The position numbers were made by a program, and so were the translations under genes. The notes beneath the pieces were generated by a model that was given only the letters and a program-made list of their open reading frames with translations, searched no databases and had not been told where the DNA came from. From Sabellastarte sp. h YS-2021 (taxonomy: Eukaryota; Annelida; Polychaeta; Sabellida; Sabellidae): a stretch of DNA of 64,000 nt. This document shows positions 10,401 to 21,269 of this stretch, in pieces; the first letter of the stretch is position 1; each line of letters opens with the position of its first letter. The stretch is taken from positions 56,278,255 to 56,342,254 of the forward strand of contig OZ024933.1 in assembly GCA_964017235.1 (NCBI GenBank). Reading direction: 5' to 3'.

Positions 10401-12702
10401 ACAGTAGACTCTGTGTAAGTATTACCAAATGTAAGTCTAACTTAAAGTACCTAAGGACCAATTTTATGGTCTCAACATTTGAGTATTTTAGCAGGTGGTT
10501 AGGTGGTTAGGTTAGGCAGAACTAGAACTGAATTCTATGAATATTGGAGGTTGTTTTTGACATAAGTTTCCATATTCACAGATATTTGGCATTTTATTTA
10601 CTAATATTTGTTATTTTGTGATTTGTGATTAGCTTTAATAATTGTTTCTCTGGGTATTTCCTCTTGGTTCACACTAAAACCGAAGTACCAAAATTCGGGT
10701 TGGTTCTTGCACTATGTGTACCTGGCCACAGTTGTAGTTCCCAGGCACTCCCCTAAAAATGATGCAGTGAATGTTTTTTTGTGCTTACAGGGTATTGGGA
10801 GGAAGGTTTTAGAGAGCCAGGGCTGGAGAGACGGGGAGGGGCTGGGTGGTTCAGTGATAGGGGCAACCAGTGCACTGGAGAACGAAGGTCAGACACCTGC
10901 AGACAAGCGAGGCATAGGGTGAGTTTTTCATTATTATGTGAACTTGGAGTAAAGAAAACGCAAAATGCACTTTGTAGGAAATATTGTTATTACAGTTCAT
11001 TTGACTGATTAATTTTGGTTGAATACTACTTTGGTATTTATTATATCATAAAGTGTAGTTCAGGGATTAGATGAAAGCAGTGCATTTACTACCTGTCCTT
11101 GTTTTGCATATTAGCATGTGAGGCTCTCATAAGGTAACATTATGTTTGGCAGAAAATACGGAACCCTGGGGCCGGTTTTACAAAGCATACTTAAGATAAA
11201 GGTCACTTTAAATTCAAGGATTTCCTTGAATTTTTCTCCCTCCTTAAAAAAAGCCTCCGTCCTTAAAGGAGATCTTTAAAACTCCCTTAAATTTCAAGGA
11301 AGTGAAGGGTCTACCTTAAATTTAAGGAAGTGTCCAAGGAATGTTTAATAACTTTAAAGAACCTTAATTTTGCTCCCTCCTTAAGTTTCAAGGAAGACCT
11401 TTGTCAAGTAGAGTTAAAGGAGGCTTTGTGAAACTGAATTTTAAGGTGGCCTTCCCAAAGAAATAAAAATGACCTTCCTTTACTAAAGTAGGTCCTTTCC
11501 AAAGGAGGCTTCATGAAACTGGCAAAATAATGCATTCTAGTTATTTAAGATTCTGCATTGGAAAGACAAGCACAGACAAAGACAAGAAGTTACCAAATTT
11601 TCCAGGTCAGGACATGGATTTGAAACCCATGTGGGTGTTACCCAGTAATCCCTTTTGATATGCTGTATCTGCTTTATGAAGCCCCCATGAGCAATGTGAC
11701 TAAATATTTGCAAATAGTTAGCAATGGGCATTTATGACAATGAAAATGATCGAGGCCTTCAAAATTGGAACCACGTTTCAGCAAACACCAACTGGAAATA
11801 CAAAATAAAAAATGCCATTGATAAATAAATATCTATATAAGATCGTGGAGAGGCGCTTAGAAAAGCATGGGCTCAACAGAATGCGGCCCTAGTATATTGG
11901 ATGATGCATTGTTATACTGCTCACTGTGTTATGGTTTTCTTTCTGAAAAAAAAACCTAGTTGCCATATTGAAAATACCTTCCCTTTATTTTGTAGCAAAT
12001 CATTGCAGATATTTCCAAATTTTGCAAATATTTACTATTATTTGGGTCTGTGGTGTCAATTGCACACTGCATATTAATTTAGGATAATTTCAGCCAAATA
12101 AAATGACAGCAGTTTTCAATAAGAAAAGGAAAAACTTTGGTGATCTTTGGTTTCGTTATTCGAATCAGATATTTTTTGGTTTTACTGGTGCCACGCTCTG
12201 TATCACCTGTAATCTGTAATCTTACGCTATAACTAATAAATTGCTAATATATCATTTTGAGGTAAACTTTCTCCAAAAAAAAAAGCCAACAATAAGTCTA
12301 ATTTTATTGTATTAATATCCATTGCCCATGGGTGCTTCAGAGAGCGGATATGGTAAGTCGAGAAATGGTAGTAATGAGAAGAATCTATTTTGCCCATTTT
12401 TTGTGTATGACTATGCTTGGCTTGTGTTTATGTGCATTCCATTCTCATAATATTTTATTATAACAAAATTTTTAATTAAAATAACATTTTGCACTGTATT
12501 TTAACATTTACTTTTTGCTCTGATGGTGTTTAGGTACTATGGTGAAAAAGTGGCACGGTTTGCAGCTCCCAAACCTAAGAGACAGTTGAGAGACTTTGTG
12601 ATTTCCACAGTGTATGACAACAGTGAGGAAACAGATCCAGCAGAACCATTACTCAGGAGAAACCACCATCACCATATTAAACATAGGAATCACAGTGAAT
12701 GA
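3913..12702 (+). CDS. GPATCH3: GPATCH3, C-terminal five exons (partial gene)
   Basis: Exons 3913-4427, 7402-7576, 10007-10242, 10791-10918 and 12534-12702 encode the C-terminal 406 residues of G-patch domain-containing protein 3. Joined, they keep frame exactly (two carried-in bases, then 407 codons with stop). Recognition rests on conserved blocks in family order: LMNLPELNPP, NVGTKTQIFLDLI, KWEKGGSGLVFYTDAQYW, FDEQTADDWDVDMSCYY, GIGRKVLESQGWRDGEGLGG, PLLRR. The glycine-rich G-patch lies in exons 4-5; G-patches usually bind DEAH-box RNA helicases, and vertebrate GPATCH3 is a nuclear protein also linked to antiviral signalling. The N-terminal RNA-binding-like region was not found and is probably upstream of the window. 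Its introns hold only repeats. The stop codon lies within the first copy of a minisatellite. Confidence 0.93.
4640..5345 (+). repeat. composite interspersed repeat in GPATCH3 intron (AAGGTCA-rich tandem core)
   Basis: It begins with a CCCTTGAAAGGGCACTTATTG terminus and the pair TATCCACCAGATAGCATCTGGGGGATA, which is partly palindromic. A CGCCGCCAC block and TAGAGATTTTCTCGTT follow. It ends in about two ~150-bp units containing GTGCTTATAACTC, CTATAGGTTTGCAATGTGAAACCAA and TTTGACCTTGGGCCCCTCC. The same order is seen at 8955-9900 and, inverted, at 27740-26320 and near 55010-54640. The shared order of terminal module plus tandem core argues for one mobile family. Confidence 0.6.
5560..5835 (+). 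repeat. two units of the ~158-bp repeat family
   Basis: Contains GGAAACC..ATGCAGAGAGTCTA, GGTCAAATTTACCCC, GTCAAACTGGGGTCATAAAATCACAG and a second, more diverged unit from about 5690. These match the array at 2480-3365. Confidence 0.7.
5866..6080 (+). repeat. tRNA-derived SINE
   Basis: GTGGCGTAGTGGGTTAGCACG fits a pol III A box, and GGGTTCAACTCCC about 55 bases later fits a B box, as in a tRNA-derived SINE head. The body (TGGCAATGCCGAGGATCTGTTCCAATATGAC) recurs in diverged form at 17810-17880. No intact tRNA fold is claimed. Confidence 0.65.
6180..6520. repeat. SINE-like debris and one fragment of the 158-bp family
   Basis: 6200-6350 shares short words (GACTGTTGAGTGGGA) with the SINE body seen at 17810-17880. 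6418-6508 (GCTTTTAGACCTTTAGAATGT ... GGAAACCATATGCAGGGA) is a single unit of the repeat at 2480-3365. Confidence 0.45.
6521..7401. other. rest of the 4428-7401 intron
   Basis: AT-rich DNA with no recognisable gene or repeat, ending in the acceptor at 7401. Confidence 0.5.
7402..7576 (+). CDS. GPATCH3: GPATCH3 exon 2 of those visible
   Basis: The acceptor TTTTTAG precedes GATGACGAC. The exon encodes DDDRCEEWERHEALHDD, then LFEEEIELKWEKGGSGLVFY and TDAQYW, the most conserved stretch of the family outside the G-patch. The donor is GGAG|GTATGT, phase 1. The split glycine codon region joins to exon 3 to give the GDFDEQTADDW motif. Confidence 0.93.
7625..8090 (+). repeat. three tandem ~156-bp units in a GPATCH3 intron
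   Basis: TTGTTGCCATG, then AACACTTTTAAGAT, AAAGTTTGTGGGTATTCCACAGC and TTTTCA/CCAAATTTTC, repeat with starts near 7661, 7817 and 7973, spacing 156. Short open frames across it come from the repeat and are not genes. Confidence 0.8.
8091..8954. other. intron sequence without recognised features
   Basis: AT-rich and apparently unique. No exon with acceptor, donor and family similarity was seen. Confidence 0.45.
8955..9900 (+). repeat. composite interspersed repeat with AAGGTCA-rich tandem core
   Basis: It starts with TGTATCCCCGAAAAGCAGGGATACTATGGAT, a short inverted pair (TATCCC/GGGATA), and a CGCCCGCC block with TAGAGATTTTCTTG. It ends with three units starting TGCTTATAACTC at 9541, 9691 and 9820, containing TTGGTCCTAGAGGTTTG and GACCTTGGGCCCCTCC. 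It is the same family as 4640-5345. Confidence 0.6.
10007..10242 (+). CDS. GPATCH3: GPATCH3 exon 3 of those visible
   Basis: The acceptor TTTTCAG precedes ACTTTGATGAG. It encodes DFDEQTADDWDVDMSCYY, NGGDKDSKDLVTMRQEKRRR, a basic run (RKKKVK) that could act as a nuclear localisation signal, and GQFEQHTK leading into the G-patch. The donor AAG|GTAGAA is phase 0. The linker before GQFEQHTK is longer than in vertebrates. Confidence 0.93.
10243..10790. other. GPATCH3 intron, no other feature
   Basis: A 548-base intron from donor GTAGAA to acceptor GCTTACAG. Nothing else is recognised in it. Confidence 0.6.
10791..10918 (+). CDS. GPATCH3: GPATCH3 exon 4: G-patch core
   Basis: The acceptor GCTTACAG precedes GGTATTGGG. 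It encodes GIGRKVLESQGWRDGEGLGG and ends at DKRGIG, the two glycine-rich halves of the G-patch. The donor GG|GTGAGT is phase 2 and matches the consensus closely. Confidence 0.94.
11168..11524. mobile_element. foldback/MITE-like element with GGGCCGGTTT-type ends
   Basis: The left end GGGGCCGGTTTTACAAAGC and right end AGGCTTCATGAAACTGGC are inverted relatives. The interior consists largely of short CCTT/AAGG words (TTCAAGGA, CCTTAAA) in both orientations, so a single strand could fold on itself. No coding capacity. It lies in the last GPATCH3 intron. Confidence 0.6.
11525..12533. other. rest of the last GPATCH3 intron
   Basis: AT-rich with no recognised repeat or RNA. It ends at the acceptor GTTTAG. 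Confidence 0.5.
12534..12702 (+). CDS. GPATCH3: GPATCH3 terminal exon, with a repeat-encoded C-terminus
   Basis: The acceptor GTTTAG precedes GTACTATGGTGAAAAAG (GYYGEK, the end of the G-patch). It continues with a basic stretch (KPKRQLRDF), the conserved STVYD, and PLLRR. The final residues NHHHHIKHRNHSE and the TGA at 12700 come from the first unit of the ~50-bp minisatellite that follows. The end of the protein has therefore been replaced or is supplied by repeat DNA. Confidence 0.9.
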
Positions 12703-14200
12703 AACTCAGAATAAACCTCCACCACCATATTAAATATAGGTCTCACAGTGACTGAAGAGAAACCACCACCATCACCATATCAAACATAGGCCTCACATGG
12801 AGTGAAACTCAGGAGAAACCTCCACCACCATATTAAACATAGGCCTCACATTGAGTGAAACTGAGGAGAAACCACCACCATATTAAACATAGGCCTCACA
12901 TTGAGTGAAACTGAGGAGAAACCACCACCATATTAAACATAGGCCTCACATGGAGTGAAACTTAGGAGAAACCACCACCACCATATTAAACATAGGCCTC
13001 ACATTGAGTGAAACTGAGGAGAAACCACCACCATATTAAACATAGGCCTCACATGGAGTGAAACTGAGGAGAAACCACCACCATATTAAACATAGGCCTC
13101 ACATTGAGTGAAACTGAGGAGAAACCACCACCATATTAAACATAGGCCTCACATGGAGTGAAACTTAGGAGAAACCTCCACCACCATATTAAATATAGGC
13201 CTCACATTGAGTGAAACTGAGGAGAAACCACCACCATATTAAACATAGGCCTCACATGGAGTGAAACTTAGGAGAAACCTCCACCACCATATTAAACATA
13301 CGCCTCACATTGAGTGAAACTCAGGAGAAACCACCACCATATTAAATATAGGAATCACAGTGGATGAAACTCAGAATAAACCTCCACCACCATATTAAAT
13401 ATAGGTCTCACATTGAGTGAAACTGAGGAGAAATCACCATCACCATATTAAACATAGGCCTCACATTGAGTGAAACTGAGGAGAAACCACGACCACCATA
13501 TTAAATATAGGCCTCACATTGAGTGAAACTTAGGAGAAACCTCCACCACCATATTAAACATAGGCCTCACATTGAGTGAAACTGAGGAGAAACCACCACC
13601 ATATTAAACATAGGCCTCACATGGAGTGAAACTTAGGAGAAACCTCCACCACCATATTAAATATAGGCCTCACATTGAGTGAAACTGAGGAGAAACCACC
13701 ACCATATTAAACATACGCCTCACATTGAGTGAAAGTCAGGAGAAACCACCACCATATTAAATATAGGAATCACAGTGGATGAAACTCAGAATAAACCTCC
13801 ACCACCATATTAAATATAGGTCTCACATTGAGTGAAACTGAGGAGAAATCACCATCACCATATTAAACATAGGCCTCACATGGAGTGAAACTCAGGAGAA
13901 ACCATCACCATCATATCAAATATAGGCCTCACATGGAGTGAAACTCAGGAGAAACCTCCACCACCATATCAAACATAGGCCTCACATGGAGTGAAACTCA
14001 GGAGAAACCTCCACTACCATATTAAACATAGGCCTCACATTGAGTGAAACTGAGGAGAAACCACGACCACCATATTAAACATAGGAATCACAGTGAATGA
14101 AACTCCGAATAAACCTCCACCACCATATTAAATATAGGTCTCACAGTGACTGAAGAGAAACCACCACCACCACCATATCAAACATAGGCCTCACATTGAA
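12650..14200 (+). repeat. ~50-bp minisatellite starting inside the GPATCH3 stop-codon region
   Basis: About 30 units of the type GAAACCACCACCATATTAAACATAGG + CCTCACATTGAGTGAAACTGAGGA. The basic spacing is 50 bp (for example AGGCCTCACA at 12841 and 12891), with 53-bp variants carrying an extra CCA or CTCCACC. The first unit is coding and the rest would lie in the 3' UTR. The ACTCAGGAGAAACC word shared by the exon (PLLRRN) and by the units suggests that the array grew from the 3' end of the coding sequence. Confidence 0.93.
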
Positions 14201-14738
14201 ATTAGGGATATTTAAACCAGAGCTTGACCATTTGTACTGTGACAAATATTAGGGTCTCTCTGTCACCCTTTTTCCCTTCAATATCTCACCAACGCCACTC
14301 CCTTTGGGATATGTCACATGAGTCCACTTTTTGTTTGCATAAGCAATAGGGGTTTCAGATAGTGTGGCATTAGTGGATGATAAATCTGAATGTGGGTGTG
14401 TTTTTGTTTGTGTACCTGGGTGTATATATTTTGTTTCTGTAAATAAGAAAGAAATGCAAAATTCTTGAGATATGAGTGAATCTGCTCAGAAATAATCAAA
14501 AGTATTTTATGAATAAGTCAGTCTGTTAACATCAAATCAACTTTTAAGTTACATATTAAAGGCTAGACTTTCCTCAAGTCCTTTTGTTTTATGTATTATA
14601 CAAGGACAAAATGACTTTTTTTCAAGAATTTGGTGCTGATCATCTGTCTAAACTTTCTCCACCCATCATGATGGGTTCATGATTCCATGCGTGTCAGATT
14701 TGGTGGAATAAGAAATACAAAGACTTGGAGCAAGTCTA

Positions 14739-14744
14739 AATAAA
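14739..14744 (+). promoter_or_regulatory. possible GPATCH3 polyadenylation signal
   Basis: AATAAA about 2 kb after the stop and just beyond the minisatellite. In AT-rich DNA this motif is common, so this is a candidate only. Confidence 0.2.
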
Positions 14745-14884
14745 GGCATACAGAATAGATGAAACAGTTTTGGCCGTTTTAGAATGTACAGTTAACCATG
14801 TAAATACTGTGAAGAGGATCCCATTAATTATTGCACATAACATCATGTAAAAAGTTTCAGAAAAGAAAATTACTAATCATCACC

Positions 14885-15117
14885 TGTTGTCACAAAGTAA
14901 TATAAGCCTCTTGTATTGTATTAGGACATTCTGATTTTTACTAGAGTATGTAAACAGATACACACACAGAAATGTTTTGGTTTTTTGTGTTATGGAATTT
15001 TTCTGCATAATCCTTTTTATGGTATTTATTTCACACGTGTGATAATCACACCTCACTAGTAAAAATCAGAATGTCCTAATACAATACAAGAGGCTTATAT
15101 TACTTTGTTGACACCTG
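14885..15117. mobile_element. MITE with ~60-bp terminal inverted repeats
   Basis: CACAAAGTAATATAAGCCTC...GACATTCTGATTTTTACTAG at the left returns inverted as CTAGTAAAAATCAGAATGTC...GAGGCTTATATTACTTTGTTG at the right, with few mismatches. The interior is short and has no open frame, so it depends on a transposase supplied elsewhere. Confidence 0.8.
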
Positions 15118-15261
15118 TGATTTGTAATAGCCTTAATCTGGGGTAATGTTGGTATCAAGTCACTACAATCTAGTTATATAATTATTATACCTCTGATTTT
15201 ATGAATTCTTTTATCATCACCATACACCATTATTGTATTAAAGCTTACCCTTGTTTTATAC

Positions 15262-15345
15262 TAGGCATGATGGCAAAGTGGTCAAACGCTCCCCTCTCAT
15301 CTCAAAGGTTCTGGGTCCTTTTCTTGCCCTTAACTTGAAGTGTTA
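15262..15345 (+). repeat. tRNA-derived SINE head (second type)
   Basis: GATGGCAAAGTGGTCAAACGC resembles a pol III A box of a tRNA-Leu/Ser-like head, and AAGGTTCTGGGTCC resembles a diverged B box. The sequence differs from the SINE at 5866. Confidence 0.45.
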
Positions 15346-15800
15346 AGATTGGTAATTGCTTATTTTGTGTGTTGGTTTTCAGTGCAGTATGTTAACCAAG
15401 TGTGATGCACTGCTGTGACATTAACTATCAAGTGTTGTGTTAAAAGTGACAGGGAAACCAACTCAATCAATTCATGTTTTATACTGAATTGTAATCAGTT
15501 ACCTCTTCTATTCTATGAACTCGGTTATCTGAACATATCATTCCTTTTCACAATAGGTTCAGATTTTAATGGGATTTGGGCTGTAATAATTACCTCACTG
15601 TATAAAAGTGACTTTTGTAATCACTCATCTGTATCTTTAGCCAAAATAATTTTGAAATTTCTGCTTCTTTTACAAACATAACTCTGCAAGTGATGACCTT
15701 TGTAAGGCCTGTGTGGAGTACTAGTAGCACGGTACTTGTACTCAATTATTAATTTTTGAGTACTTGAGAGTTTAAAATTAAGAATACTTGTATCTGACAA

Positions 15801-16290
15801 ATACCGTAAATGACCTATTTAGCGCACAGTGCGCTAAGCAAAGTCTATTTTTATTCAATATTTGATGCAAAAAAATTCCCCTTTTAGCGCACCCATCATG
15901 AAACACTTTCCGGGATGAAGTTTAGGTCAATCCGGTAGAAAAACGGTATTTCGACATTTAGAAATACCCACTTCCTGTAAATATGGCGGTAGATGAAAAC
16001 AAACTCGAAAGTCGTGACAAAAATGTCAATTTATTCAGTAAAAATACGTGCAATATTTAAAAAATATGTGGATATTGAGGAAAATTAAGAAAGGTAAGAT
16101 TTAAGCTGGATAGTTGATCATTAGAAACCTTTAGTAACCAACCGCGAGTGTGCACTGTCGCAGTCTACTGTACTGTAGTACTGTAATTTTCCTCCCAGTA
16201 CTGTAGAAGTTAATTGTCAAGTATATTGCCTTGAAAAGCAATGGGGTGCGGTTACAAGGGCGGGTGCGCTAAATAGGTCATTTACGGTAT
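15801..16290. mobile_element. 490-bp DNA transposon derivative with 26-bp terminal inverted repeats
   Basis: ATACCGTAAATGACCTATTT followed by AGCGCA is matched at the other end by TGCGCT and then AAATAGGTCATTTACGGTAT. Further GCGCTAA words lie just inside each end. No open frame and no clear target-site duplication was seen. Confidence 0.8.
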
Positions 16291-16559
16291 ATACAAAAAA
16301 TTCAATTACTTTTCAAGTTCACTGCAAGTAGGTTTGTTGTTTTTATTAAGTAAGTTAGAAAGTCTGAAATTTGTAACCATTTTTTTTCAGAAGAGTGTAA
16401 GCAGATTGAAATTTCTCTTAATATTTTGTATAAGAACAAATACCTGCTGTGTTAGGTAATGTAATATTGCTTTAATCATAAAGGGGCTGTATTTAACTTG
16501 CCCTCTTACAACTTTTATACAAAGGTCAGTTGTCAAATAATGTGGTTAAATTTGCTACC

Positions 16560-17200
16560 AGGTTTCAATGGTACATAATGAAAAATTTCTGCCCCACTGC
16601 CTTTAAGGGCTGAGCGGGTATTGTTTTCACCCATGGCACCCGGTTGGACAGCAGGGCAGCAGCAAAAAGTCTGTCCGGGCTGTATCTTAGCAACCATAAG
16701 GTGTAGGATGTTGAAACTTTGTAGGGACATTGGTTGGGAAATGTAGGTGTACAATGTCATGGTGGGATCTTAATATGACCTTTGAGCTTGCTGTAGTGAC
16801 CTTGACCATTAAAATGTTGTCCAGACTATATCTTGGAATTTGGAAGGTGTAAAAATTGGAATGGACATTAGTTAGGGGTTTGGGTATACAGTGTCATGAT
16901 ATAACCTTGATTTGACCTTTGACCTATGTCGTAATGACCTTGAAAATCTTGTCTGGGCTATATCTCGGAAACTGTAAGGTGTAGGAAGTTGATATTTGTT
17001 AGGGATATTGATTAGAAGGTGTGAGGAACGATCTTGATTTAACCTTGTTGCAGTGACCTTGACCTTTAAAATCTTGTTTTGGCCATATCTCAAAAACTGT
17101 AAAGAGCCAAATTGTATAAAGGTGTAGAAAGTTGATTCTTGGGCGAGTCATTGGTTATGGGGTATGCTTTGTCATGGTGTGATCTCAAATCTTGGCTCTG
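16560..17200 (+). repeat. tandem ~125-135-bp repeats rich in TGACCTTGACC
   Basis: Units contain ATATCTCGGAAACTGTAAGGTGTA, a landmark TTGATTTGACC and TGACCTTGACC. A perfect TGACCTTTGACCT lies at 16913-16925. An inverted relative is at 32880-33190. The motif equals a nuclear-receptor direct repeat with one-base spacing (DR1), but it is part of the repeat and no function is shown. Confidence 0.65.
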
Positions 17201-17809
17201 CTAAAGTGTGTTCACCTGCCATAATTGAGACACATTTATCTTGTGACAAATATATATGAATTGCTGTAACTGATTATTATATATACTTTTACTTAATTGT
17301 GCTGTTTCTATTGGTAGCTATACTTCAACTAAAACATTTCGCAGCTTCATCGTTTACATATATTTTCTCTGTTAGACGTTCTTTTCTCTAATAACATTAT
17401 TTTGACCTTTAATTATATTGGACTTTTATAGCACCTAATCTCCCCTAATCACAGGTTACTGTAAGGCACATAACTGACATCATTTGCTGTGGAAGTCTCC
17501 TAATCTTTGTATTGTTTCATTTCTCCTAAAATTGGTATGTCTCATGGTGTCGAAAACTATTTCCCCGGGCTGTGGGGTAGGGCATCTCCAATGCTGTTTT
17601 TGTTTTACTTTATTTGTATGTTAATGCAATTTTTCCAAATGACCACATAATTTCGACCATCAGTTTAAAAAATGGTATAATTTATACACGATTTGTCTGT
17701 GATATGTACAGTGGAATACAATACTATAACATGTTAAATTGCACTTTCATTTCAATTGTGATGTGCTAACTCAATTATGGGGGAAAATTAAGGGCAACAC
17801 TTCTGTGTG

Positions 17810-17880
17810 GTTTCGACTTCCAGAAGTGGCAAAGCTGAGGACCTGTCCCAATATGACCTTGGCTGTTGAGTGGGATGAAA
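17810..17880 (+). repeat. SINE body fragment
   Basis: TGGCAAAGCTGAGGACCTGTCCCAATATGACC corresponds to the body of the SINE at 5866-6080. The tRNA-like head is missing or strongly diverged. Confidence 0.45.
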
Positions 17881-17974
17881 GTAAGTTCATTTCAAAGTTT
17901 TTTGATACCTTACATGGCACAAACTCTGAAAATTTATGTCTATCATACAAAAGTTTTTGGCACAAATGCAGTTG

Positions 17975-18208
17975 TTAGAGTAAGAAATCTAAAATTCGCC
18001 ACATATCTGAAATTCGCCACATGTGAAAATACTAATAAAATAAATGAATTGTGGTGAGATTTGTTGACTGTATAGTAAATTAAGGCTTTTTGAACTGAAA
18101 AATACCAATTTTTGGACAAAAACATCATTTTCTTCATAAAATTAACTAAGGTTTTAGAGGTGGCGAATTTTAGATTCCTGGCGAATTTTAGATTTCTTTC
18201 TTACTCTA
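17975..18208. mobile_element. MITE with TAGAGTAAGAAATCTAAAATTCGCCAC ends
   Basis: The left end TAGAGTAAGAAATCTAAAATT followed by CGCCAC is repeated inverted at the right (GGTGGCGAATTTTAGATT... TTACTCTA). The ~230-bp body has no open frame. Half copies are at 30194-30360, and the same ends bound the much larger element at 31827-34568, so this is a family of variable size. Confidence 0.8.
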
Positions 18209-19744
18209 ATTTTGAACAAATTGATTGTAAGGTTTGAGGATAATAAAAAATAAAACAAAGTTATCTAAAGGAATGAAACAAAAATATTTTTCAAGCATTT
18301 TCATTTTTTGCAGTTCTTTAATGCAGACAATACAAAGAAGTAAAAGTTAAAAAAAACTACAGAAATCATTGGGTAAAAATGTTCTATAAAGATAAGAATT
18401 TATCACAAAATTAATTTATAAATAGGTACGTAAACATAATTTAAAAATATTCACATATATGTGAGTTTCAATCGTCTTTTACATGAACGTGAGTTCACTT
18501 GATGACAAAAACAAACTATAACACCCCCTTTGATGTACAATATGTACTACAAATATTCATGTGCATTAAAATGATGATTTTCTTCAAGTGACACCTTGTG
18601 CCATATTCACATAAGGGATAAGTGAAAAATAAATGAAAAAAATAAGTTTAGCATTAAGTTTAGTATAAAATGCCAATATTTAAGCTGATTTTTCACTTAA
18701 CTTTAGTCAATCCCATTTGTGTATATGACCCCAATAAAATATTTTGTAATTTTGACAGGTTTTTGCTTGCTGAAGATATTTTCTGAATTTGTAGAAAATG
18801 TCGGGAAGAAAGATAATGTATACATTTAAGACCTTTGCAAAAGTAACAAAGCTGGATATAATACACCTTGTATTTGAAAAAAAAAGGAATATTAGATTCA
18901 ACGAAATAATGCTATCAACTAAAATAAATATATGCTTTTGCTATGTTACTTTAAAATTTCCAAAAGTAAAATACACAAACCGTTATACCAAGCATTTGTG
19001 ATATACATTGCGTAGTGTGCTCATCACACAAGAACTGAACTTGATCGGTCTTGAAAATTTCATGAAACCAAGGTGTGTTTTTTTTCTGAGAAGTACGATT
19101 TTTTTTTAAACTAGAGAGTAAGAAATCTGAAATCTACCTAAATTAAACATGAAGAAACAAAAATTTACTGACACTGTGCTACAGATTACAAAAAATGCTT
19201 ACATTTGTTGTAACAATCACAAGTTCCAAGATACCCCAGTTCCATGAGCCATCCTTAAAGTACAAACACTCTACAAGCATTACACTGTTAAATACAATTT
19301 TCATTTAGGTGGAAATATGTACCTATATTCACCTACAGTCTTAGGATAATAATTTCCTTAGACTATAGGAATAAAAAACATTTCTAAGAACTTCAAGAAG
19401 AATTTTTGGAAATGTCCATAAAAAGTATTTACAAAACATTTTTTCTACAAATAAAGCCTTAATTTTGATTACCAGCTGAAATACGAATGCTAATGCTTTC
19501 CATAAAAAGTATTTGCAAAACATGTTTCTACAAATACTACATTCATGTTGACAACCACCTAAAATACTAGAGTTATCCGTTTTTTGTCCACTATATCCAT
19601 TTGTCATTATCCCATTCTAACAATTTCTATTATAGGAATAAAAGATATATTCGAGTGCTTTACGTGCTTTATGATGGTTTTAAACTATTGATCGGCTAAA
19701 TATTAAAGCCACGAAGCCCAAAGTGCCGAGTGCTTTAATACAGC
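18209..19744. other. AT-rich sequence without recognised features
   Basis: Only a short relic of the GAGTAAGAAATCT end was noted near 19115. No gene is supported. Confidence 0.4.
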
Positions 19745-20424
19745 AGGGCCCGTATTCACTAACATGGATCAAGCTGAGCGAAAAATCAGCTCAAGATCAG
19801 ATCAGGATCAAGGAAAATGGCTCAGCTGATCTTTGGCTCAAGTCTGTATTCAGTCTGTATTCACAAGTCTGTATTCACAAAGGAAGCCAAAAATTTGTAA
19901 ATATTTCTCTTAGTAACGCACAAGTTAATTACTTTTATTCATTGTAAACAGCCTTTTTGTGTCTGAATTTCCACAAAATATACTTTGATATAAATTTGGT
20001 TCATTATTTTTTTCACTGAAGAATTTGTAAATATTTCAAATTTAATCCAAAAATTTAGGCTCCGCCCACCTTTGATCCAGAATAAACAACAAAATCTGAC
20101 CCATTTTACACATCAATATAAGCCTACTTAAAACAAGTAAAACGTATTAAAAACTTATTAATTAACAACATAAAGGATTGAAGATTATTAACCAATGCTT
20201 TATTTTTCATATGTTTGCTATAATTTTAGTTAAATATAAAGCTACAAACTTTGATCCAAAACTTAATCCACCAACCTAGCTGGATCAAAGTTAAGCCAAA
20301 ATTTGAGCCAAAAATCAGCTCAAATTCTTTGTGAATACTAACTTGATCCTGATCCAGTTTTTAGCTTAACTTGAGCCAAAAATCAGCTTAAGTTGAGCTT
20401 GATCCCTTTTGTGAATACGGCCCC
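19745..20424. mobile_element. foldback element with GGGCC-GTATTCAC ends
   Basis: The left end GGGCCCGTATTCACTAACATGGATCAAGC is matched inverted by GCTTGATCCCTTTTGTGAATACGGCCCC. GATCAAGCT/AGCTTGATC and TGAGCCAAAAATCAGC words are repeated inside both arms in both orientations. The flanking CAGCA/AGCA may be a short target duplication. Non-coding. Confidence 0.75.
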
Positions 20425-21260
20425 AGCAAGAAATGACAATTTTATGAATATTTTAACTGCGAGTCATTTGTTTACATTTGTACGCGAAGGGATGGTGAAC
20501 GCAGAATTCAACAGCGTTATTTTATTTACCATTCTATATTTGCGATTTCAGCATTGCGCAAAAGATGTGTCTAAGGTCACTGCGCAGCATACCATTTTAG
20601 AATAGAAAATAGCTGTATTCTTAGAGAATTCTAAGATTAGGAATAATCATAAGAATGAAAAAAGTGTTCTAAAGACAGAGGCAAACCATCTACAACTTGA
20701 TACTTACTGATGTTGATACCTTTTAATGGGAAATTTGAACACATAGTTAAATAAATTTTCAATGTGTGTCAACCAACTGTTATAACTTACAGTTATTAAT
20801 TAGTCTATTACATCAAATACAACACAAGAGGGAAATTCCTGAATACGTAATAAATATTAGCAAAAGAATGTAATCAAAAAGACAGTTAACACAGGCTTTT
20901 ACTGGTCATGGTTAAATCCATGACATGTTAAAGGTTTAAAGCAGATGAAACCATGGGTTTAAGTTCTTATAAATCAAAAGCCTTTGCCACTAATTAACTA
21001 CAGAGCCTATATGCCACAATCTACAAAAAGTATGCTTGAAAATGATGGATAAACTAGAAAAATGTTTTTGCTGACAAAAATGAAGCAGCCCTGATGAAAA
21101 AGTGTGAAGTAAGCCGTAAAAGATGTGAAGATATGCATCACAAGGAATAGAAAATGTAAAGTTTATTGCATTGTGTATGTTACCATATTTAACAAATGAA
21201 AGAACGACCACAGCTTGGCAGAATAGAAATTGTAGGTGTGAAATTTACTTCTCAAAAGAA
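20425..21260. other. sequence without recognised features
   Basis: Apart from a diverged CTAGAAAAATGTTTTTGCTGACAAAAATGAAGC hairpin near 21053 (a relative lies near 63820), nothing is supported. Confidence 0.4.
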
Positions 21261-21269
21261 TGTATGTCC

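Noticed and set aside
3918-14200. CRISPR-like array reading of the ~50-bp minisatellite
   Set aside because: Units are contiguous, without unique spacers, and the locus is eukaryotic.
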